In this document: in pieces, positions 58,480 through 64,000 of the stretch
Layout: every line of letters starts with the position of its first letter
How positions within the stretch are numbered: position 1 is the first letter of the stretch
From: Cryptomeria japonica
Lineage: Eukaryota; Streptophyta; Pinopsida; Cupressales; Cupressaceae
Length of the DNA: 64,000 nucleotides
Direction of reading: 5' to 3'
Assembly (NCBI RefSeq): GCF_030272615.1
Contig: NC_081409.1
Span: 528,856,291-528,920,290 of the forward strand
Program-made: the position numbers and the translations under genes
The notes under the pieces: generated by a model
Seen by the model: the letters and a program-made list of their open reading frames with translations, nothing else
What the model was told of the DNA's origin: nothing
The model's database searches: none

Positions 58480-59421
58480 ACACTTGAACTGATTTGTTTG
58501 TAATCTCTATGAGAAAATTAGGTTTTTGTTGTGTCACCGACCTAATTGATTTGTATTTAAGGTCGATGAAGTTGTTTTGTTAAGTGTTGGCAAAGTGCTA
58601 GCTGAAATCAGTTGAGTGTGTGGTTGCCTAACCGGAGAATGGATCTGCAGTTTGAGTAAAGGCAGATTAAAGCTTAAATGGATCCGATCAACCAAATGTA
58701 GTGCTATTCAGATAGATCAAGAAAAACCTGTTGTCTTCTAACAATTACAACAGAATTGAAATCCCCTAATAGGGTAAGCTCTAACAAGCTTGGTTACTTC
58801 TTAAATCCTCTAACAAGGTGATCCATTAGCTTGGATTCTCAAATCCTCTACCGAGGTTACTCCTAATAGGGTATTTGCTTTTTATCAAGGCATTTTGTAA
58901 ATCCCTTAACCGGGTGATTCCTAACAGGATCAGTTCTTAACAAGACTTATTGTAAAAGCTTTAACAGGCTTGGCTCCTAATAGGGCGAACTTCAAAAGAG
59001 TTCAGATAGTTATCTTGTGAGTCTCATCTCACCATGGTTTTACCTATTTGGGTTTTCCACGTATAAACATTTGTGTCATGTGGTGAATGTTTTTGTCATT
59101 ATGATCTTATTTGTTGATTTGATTAACTTCTGATAAGACATGATAACTGGAAGCATTAAGAGATGGAGTGTGTTGATATATGATTAAGCATTTGGAAGTT
59201 TACAAGATTAAAGTTGTTTACTGTTAAGTTGTTATAACAGTTAACTAGTTGATGTTGAGTATTCTTATGAGTATTGATCTTGACAGTAATATTCCATTGA
59301 TAAGTTTACTTTGTGAGTTTGAGTTTGAGATTGGGAAGTTTGTATTAGTTTTTCAGTTTACTAATTCACCCCCCCCCCCTCTCAATAACCCACCGGTACT
59401 TATTCTTTCATCATACCATCA
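58480..59421 (+). mobile_element. Element J, 5' LTR (left border unresolved)
   Basis: It ends CCATCA at 59421 directly before a primer site. A TATTTAA box lies at 58554-58560. Degenerate CCTAACAGGG-like phrases fill 58750-58985, and a GGTTTTACC ... GGGTTTTCCACGTATAAA module at 59034-59066 is shared with other LTRs. A poly-C run lies near 59369. The first bases of the 3' LTR after the purine tract (63637 on) are not found here, so either the left end is lost or the LTRs differ. Confidence 0.65.
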
Positions 59422-59423
59422 AT

Positions 59424-59435
59424 TGGTATCAGAGC
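59424..59435 (+). other. Primer-binding site of element J
   Basis: TGGTATCAGAGC, two bases after the LTR end; standard plant copia Met-tRNA site. Confidence 0.92.
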
Positions 59436-59493
59436 ATCTCAAGTCCTCTTAAATCTAAAAGCCTAACAGCTTGAGGAAAAGATCTTGTAGATT

Positions 59494-60536
59494 ATGATGA
59501 AGAAGGAAGGTCCGAAGTTCAACAAAGATAACGATAGGATATGGAGCGACAGAATGAAGATTTACATTAAGAGTTTGGGAAGTTAGTATTTGGGATCATG
59601 TAGAAACTCAGTATGTTACACCTACTGGAACTCTGACTGATGATCAGAAGAAAGAACAACAAGAAAATCATCAAGCATTGGAGGCTATTATCAGTTCCCT
59701 GTCTGATGTTGAATATGTATATGTTCATGGTCTTGAAACTGCATATGAAGTATGGAAAAAACTTGAAGATATTTATAGCGGTGATGAACATGTTAAGATT
59801 GTTAAAGAGGAGAGCCTAAGGGAAAGTTTGATGACATGAGAATGTTTGAAGGTGAGAACATCCAGCAGTATGGTCAAAGGATAAAAGAGATAGTTGGTGA
59901 AATAAAAAGTGCAGGAGGGAAAGTGGAAGATGCCACAGTGATCAGTAAGGTAATGAGAACCCTGCTACCAGTCTATGCTATCTGAGTTGCAGCTATTCAG
60001 GAGCTGAAATCCATTGACAAAACTAAGGTAACTCTTGACTTTATCATTGGCAAATTACTCCTTTTGAATTAAACAATTATGATGGTAGTGTACAGAAATC
60101 AAAATCTGCATTCAGAGCTTCTGTCTCTAACACATCTATGAGAAAAAGTAGAGATACTTGTCATGGTTATGAATCTAGATCTAGCAGAGATGTTGATGAT
60201 GAAGACAACTTAGTGGAGCTTGAAGCATTGTTGGCAAAACGACTGCTTAGAGGCACTGGTAAATACAAAGGTAAACTACCTTTAAAATGTTTTGCATGCA
60301 ACAAGATTGGTCATATAGCAGCTAATTGTCCTAATGGTGAAAATGAATACAAGAGAGACAAATTCAAGAAGTATAAGGGTAAAAGCAAGAGAGATTGTCT
60401 TATAGCGATTGATAGTGGTATCACTGATGAAGAATCTAATGATGATGCTAGTGAAGATATTGTGTTTGTAGATATTAAGGAAGAGATATCAGATCAGAAG
60501 GCACTGGTGTCCAGGATGGATAACTCTGATGATTGA
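59494..60536 (+). pseudogene. Element J gag, several frameshifts
   Basis: Two adjacent ATG codons at 59494 and 59497 open a frame with KFNKDNDRIWSDRMKIYIKS. After a shift near 59580: WDHVETQYVTPTGTLTDDQK, EAIISSLSDVEYVYVHGLET and AYEVWKKLEDIYSGDEHVK, the copia Gag fold. Further shifts near 59815, 59980 and 60090. From 60138 it is open with an intact CCHC knuckle CFACNKIGHIAANC and an acidic tail. A TGA at 60534 separates it from protease. The sequence is close in style to that of B, so B and J may be one family. Confidence 0.8.
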
Positions 60537-60850
60537 ATCATTGATAGTGGTTGTTCACATCATATGAGCAGTGATCGGAGCAAATTTCTTGCCTTGAAGG
60601 AATTTGATGGCAGTGTTGTCAGATTTGGCAATGACTCACCCTGTATGGTTAAAGGTAAGGGAGTTATTTCTCTTAATGGGAAGAGTAGTGTTGACGATGT
60701 CTATTGGGTTGAAGGTCTAAAGCACAATCTCCTGAGTGTGGCACAACTTAATGATAGAGGATACCCACTAGAGTTTAGAAATGGTATGTGCAAAATCTTT
60801 GACAACAAAGGTGAATTGATTGCAACCGGGAAACAAACCAGAGGTTATCT
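60537..60850 (+). pseudogene. Element J protease
   Basis: Same frame as the end of gag, after one TGA: IIDSGCSHHMSSDRSKFLAL with intact Asp-Ser-Gly, VRFGNDSPCMVKGKGVISLN, VYWVEGLKHNLLSVAQLNDR and GYPLEFRNGMCKIFDNKGEL. Similar to B, where the Gly is lost. Confidence 0.85.
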
Positions 60851-62053
60851 ATTTCATCTTAATCCTAAAGTTAACAACTATTTGATTGCAAAGATAGATG
60901 ATAGCTGGCTTTGGCATAGGAGATTTTGTCATATAAATTTTGATAATATTGTTAAAGTGAGCAAGTCCAAGACAGTAAGATGTCTGCCTCAGCTAGACAA
61001 ACCGGTTAATGCTCTTTGCAAAGAATGTCAATTAGGAAAGATGAATTCTTCAACTTTCAAGAGCAAGTCCTTCTCAGCAGAGCACTTGTTAGATTTTGTT
61101 CATACAGATCTATGTGGACCAATAAGAACAAGAAGCATTCAAGGTGACAGATATTTAATGATCTTCACCGATGATTGTTCAAGGATGATGTGGGTCACAT
61201 TCTTGAAGGATAAGAATGAAGCTTTTGGTAAGTTCAAGGCATTCAGGGCCTTAGTTGAGAAAGAGAGTGGCAAAAAGATAAAATATCTGAGAACATATGA
61301 AGGTGGTGAATTTACTTTTGAGGAATTCACTAAGTACTGTGATGAGAATGGTATCAAATGACAACTTTATGCGCCAAGGACACCACAACAAAATGGTATC
61401 ACAAAGAGGAACAACTGGTCAGTGGTTGAAGCTACTAGGACAATGTTGATACAAGGAGGTGTAGCGAAAACATTTTGGAAAGAAGCTATAAGTACAACTG
61501 TCTACACAATGAACCGAGTTCTGGTGAAAAGAGGTAAGGACAAGACCCCTTATGAATATTGGTATGGAAGATAACCTAATGTTATCTATTTTAAGATATT
61601 TGGTAGCAAATGTTTTATTAAAAGAGGTGATTACATTAGCAAGTTTGAAGCTAAGAGCGATGAAGGCATATTTCTTGGCTATTCCACCAAGAGTAAGGCC
61701 TATAGATGCTTCAATAACCAGACACAGAGAATTGTTGAGAGTGTTGATGTTTGAGTAGATGAATGTCCTGAAGTCTCAGAAGGAACCAGTTCAGAGAAAA
61801 AGGATGAAGATCTTTGCATTTTGCTTTTGGAACCTGAAACTATTAAATCAGAAACTGGTAAAGAAAATTCTGATGCACCCGTTCAACCAGAACAAATAAA
61901 TTCAGAAGAAGATGATAATGAAGACGCTGAACCTGAAGAGAATGATCATGTTATTCTTAGGTATGTGAGAATGAACCACAATCTTGAGAATATTATTGGG
62001 GATAAGGATGCTGGAGTACTAAATAGAAGAAGAATAATAGAGAACTCTTCATG
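60851..62053 (+). pseudogene. Element J integrase and linker
   Basis: HHCC domain LWHRRFCHINFDNIVKVSKS ... CKECQLGK, then FVHTDLCGPIRTR, LMIFTDDCSRMMWVTFL, YEGGEFTFEEFTKYCDENGI and a TGA at 61359. The next segment reads APRTPQQNGITKRNNWSVVE: the catalytic Glu position, normally in a VERKN-like context, reads TKRNN, so Glu appears to be lost. It continues TPYEYWYGR, TAA, FKIFGSKCFIKRGDYISKFE, DEGIFLGYSTKSKAYRCFNN, TGA, and an acidic linker up to a frame change near 62045. Confidence 0.83.
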
Positions 62054-62664
62054 ATCTCCACCATTGAACCTAGAAGTGCTAAGGAGGCATTTGGTGATGA
62101 TTATTGGGTTAACGCTATGGAGGAGGAATTGGATCAAATTGAAAAGAACAACACTTGGACCCTGGTACCCCGATCGGTAAATAAGAATGTTATAGGTACT
62201 AAATGGGCATTCAAAAACAAGTTAAATGAAGATGGTGTTGTAGTTCACAACAAGGCAAGATTAGTCTGCAAGGGTTATGCTCAAGAAGAAGGAGAAGATT
62301 ATGGAGAAAATTTTGCACCAGTAGCAAGACTGGAAGGTGTCAGAACTTTACTTGCATTTGCAGCCCATAAGAAGTTCAAGGTATACCAGATGGATGTTAA
62401 GTTTGCATTTTTTAAAGGGATATTGGAAGAAGAGGCATACATAGAGTAGCCAGATGGTTATGCTTTGACAGATGAGAAAGACATGGTATGCAGATTGCAT
62501 AAAGCTTTGTATGGATTAAAGCAGGCACCCAGAGCATGGTATGAATGACTTCATACACATCTAATGAAGATAGGATTTGCAAGAACCAGTGATGATAGTA
62601 ATATTTATCTCAAGTCCGAAGGAGATGAAATACTGGTCAGTGAAGTATTTTTGGAGGTAATGAT
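62051..62664 (+). pseudogene. Element J reverse transcriptase, N-terminal part, catalytic motif deleted
   Basis: Open 62051-62449: [76 protein letters not shown], then a TAG. After [14 protein letters not shown] and [12 protein letters not shown] comes a TGA, then LHTHLMKIGFARTSDDSNIY and EILVSEVF. The expected catalytic double-Asp motif should follow; instead the text runs directly into the next conserved segment in another frame (FGGNDVMSNSF). About five codons are missing at 62646-62652, between two T-rich direct repeats. Confidence 0.87.
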
Positions 62665-63537
62665 GTCATGAGCAATAGTTTTGTAGATGAAATGAAAAAT
62701 GAGTTTGAAATGTCTTTAGTAGGGGAAATAAAAAAATTCATAGGCTTGCAGATACAACAAATGAAGAATGGTATTTTCATTACTCAATCTAAGTATGTGA
62801 AAGAGGTTTTGAATACTTTTGGCATGAGTGTCTGTAAACGAGTTGGAACACCAATGGTTACAGGTTGTAAGTTGTCCAAGGAAGATGAATCTAAGTCTGT
62901 TGATGAAAAGGAATACAGGTCAATGATTGGCAAATTACACTATGTTGTTCACAACACACCAGATATAGCCCATGCGGTTGGTATAGTTGCAAGATTCCAG
63001 AAGAATCCAAATGAGACACATCTGATAGCAACCAAGAGAATTTTTAGGTATCTGAAAGGTACTGTTGACTATGGATTATGGTATCCATATGGAGGAAACT
63101 TTGATTTGAAGGCATATACAGATGTTGATTGGGTAGGAGGAAGGCTTGTTTCATGGATTAGTAAGAAGCAAAGTTGTACTTCACAATCTCCTGCTGAAGC
63201 TGAGTATGTTGCAACTTATATGAATTGCACACAGGCTATTTGGATGAGGCACATTTTGGAAGGTTTTAAGATGAAGATCTTAGAACCTATAAAGATTTTA
63301 TGTGATAATACAAGTGCCATAAATATTTCTAAGAATCTTGTTTTGCACACACGAACCAAGCACATTGAATTGAAATATCACTTCTTGAGGGAAAAAGTTC
63401 AAAGTAAAGATGTTATCTTAGAGCATGTTTTTACCAAGGAGCAGCTTGCAGATATCTTTACCAAACCTCTACCTAAGACCACTTTTGAGTATTTTAGAAG
63501 TCAGTTGGGGGTTGTCCCTCTTCATGAAGTTAGTTGA
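62665..63537 (+). pseudogene. Element J reverse transcriptase C-terminus and RNase H, internal deletion
   Basis: Open for 289 codons to TGA 63535: MKNEFEMSLVGEIKKFIGLQ, GIFITQSKYVKEVLNTFGM, MIGKLHYVVHNTPDIAHAVG, RIFRYLKGTVDYGLWYP, AYTDVDWVGGRLVSWISKKQ, ILCDNTSAINISKNLVLHTR and LADIFTKPLPKTTFEYFRSQ. In RNase H the segment between TDVDW and RLVSW is about 16 residues shorter than in B and F; the DDRKS-like stretch is gone in frame. This long frame is therefore no evidence of function. Confidence 0.87.
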
Positions 63538-63613
63538 GCATGATGTTGATTGCATCAGTCCCTGAATTACTTGGAAAATCTTAGAAGGATTGATGAAGAA
63601 GTGGATGTATTCC

Positions 63614-63623
63614 ACAGGGGGAG
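63614..63623 (+). other. Polypurine tract of element J
   Basis: ACAGGGGGAG stands about 80 bp after the pol stop. The following TG that would start the LTR is probably at 63639 (TGTTGTTGATGC). Confidence 0.65.
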
Positions 63624-63638
63624 CATCAAGTTGTAGTA

Positions 63639-63684
63639 TGTTGTTGATGCACAATGAAAATTTGCAATTACATGTTTTACTTTC
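63639..63684 (+). mobile_element. Element J, 3' LTR fragment
   Basis: Only about 46 bp lie between the presumed LTR start and the start of K. K seems to have inserted into the LTR; the rest would be to the right of the window. Confidence 0.4.
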
Positions 63685-64000
63685 TGTAGCGTCCTAAAAT
63701 TGTGACACTTGCAATTTCGACTGTATTTCGGTCTTCACGATGGCGACGCAACATGCAACCTGAATGGAGACCCCGAAACCTGATTACGACACTGAAAACT
63801 GCATTTTCTAGCACCCTGGCCTGAACCTCCTTGCACCCTGATGTCCCGGGAGGTGGGACCAGAGCGCCCAGCGCCCTCCTGGTCCCTGGGTCCTATTTTG
63901 GGCCCGGTCTCCTAAGGGGTCTCGGGTCTTTTTGTTTGCAATTTGGAAATTAACTTTCCTGGTCGGCCTAAGGTCGGGAAAATCAGTCTATCAGCCCTAA
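63685..64000 (+). mobile_element. Element K: start of an LTR related to that of element A
   Basis: TGTAGCGTCCTAAAATTGTG at 63685 resembles the LTR start of A on the - strand (TGTAGTGTCATAAAATTGTG). Like A it has a GC-rich block with a CCCTGGGTCCTATTTTGGGC-like phrase (compare CCTGTCCTACCCTATTTTGG in A). Sharp rise of GC at the border. Window ends inside it. Confidence 0.6.

Noticed and set aside
57783-58487. A 234-codon + strand ORF rich in Ser, Phe and Leu
   Set aside because: It is antisense to coding-like - strand text (acidic and coiled-coil) of the third ORF in element I. Ser/Phe/Leu richness is the usual mirror of Glu/Lys-rich sequence.

Overview
This window looks like intergenic DNA from a plant with a large, retrotransposon-packed nuclear genome. 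A conifer or other gymnosperm is my best guess, but this is inference. The DNA is AT-rich, I found no intact host gene, tRNA or rRNA, and nearly all recognisable coding sequence belongs to LTR retrotransposons with plant-type Met-tRNA primer sites (TGGTATCAGAGC) or plant Ty3-type primer sites. Most elements are broken by stops, frameshifts, deletions or later insertions.

Layout, left to right. (1) 1-6802: element Z on the + strand, a non-autonomous LTR element with a broken Gln-rich/acidic ORF. The left LTR is cut by the window edge. (2) 6803-8600: pseudogene X on the - strand, an unrecognised ORF of about 600 codons ending at Z's LTR. It is followed by a region (8601-10263) dense in ATCGGG/CCCGAT. 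(3) 10264-29991: a nest. Element A (- strand, Ty3-like, gag remnant only) has B, a nearly full-length Ty1/copia element (16507-29325, - strand, 5-bp target duplication CTTGA), inside its right LTR. B carries a solo LTR, C (16784-17900), in its own left LTR. B also carries a gag-only Ty3 element, D (19729-24390, target duplication ACTAC), which splits its reverse transcriptase/RNase H region. (4) 29992-37988: non-coding DNA with a solo copia-type LTR, E (35180-36417). (5) 37989-46859: copia element F on the + strand, with several zinc knuckles. (6) 46860-55581: host sequence L, with a broken - strand coiled-coil ORF split by copia element H (47968-54907, + strand, target duplication ATTAT). (7) 55582 to about 58480: the 3' part of copia-type element I (- strand), with a broken third ORF before its polypurine tract. 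(8) About 58480-63684: copia element J (+ strand), whose reverse transcriptase has lost its catalytic motif. (9) 63685-64000: the start of K, an LTR related to that of A.

The copia elements share a plan: LTR, PBS, gag with zinc knuckle, protease, integrase, reverse transcriptase, RNase H, polypurine tract, LTR. B, F and J look Tork/SIRE-like, and H belongs to a different copia lineage. The gag-only elements D and A would have depended on pol from other elements. The nesting gives relative ages: A before B, B before C and D; L before F and H.

The observations I would follow up are the inverted repeats that bracket the polypurine tract/LTR junction in four copia elements, the third ORF of element I, pseudogene X with its ATCGGG-rich upstream region, and the locally expanded LTR of D.
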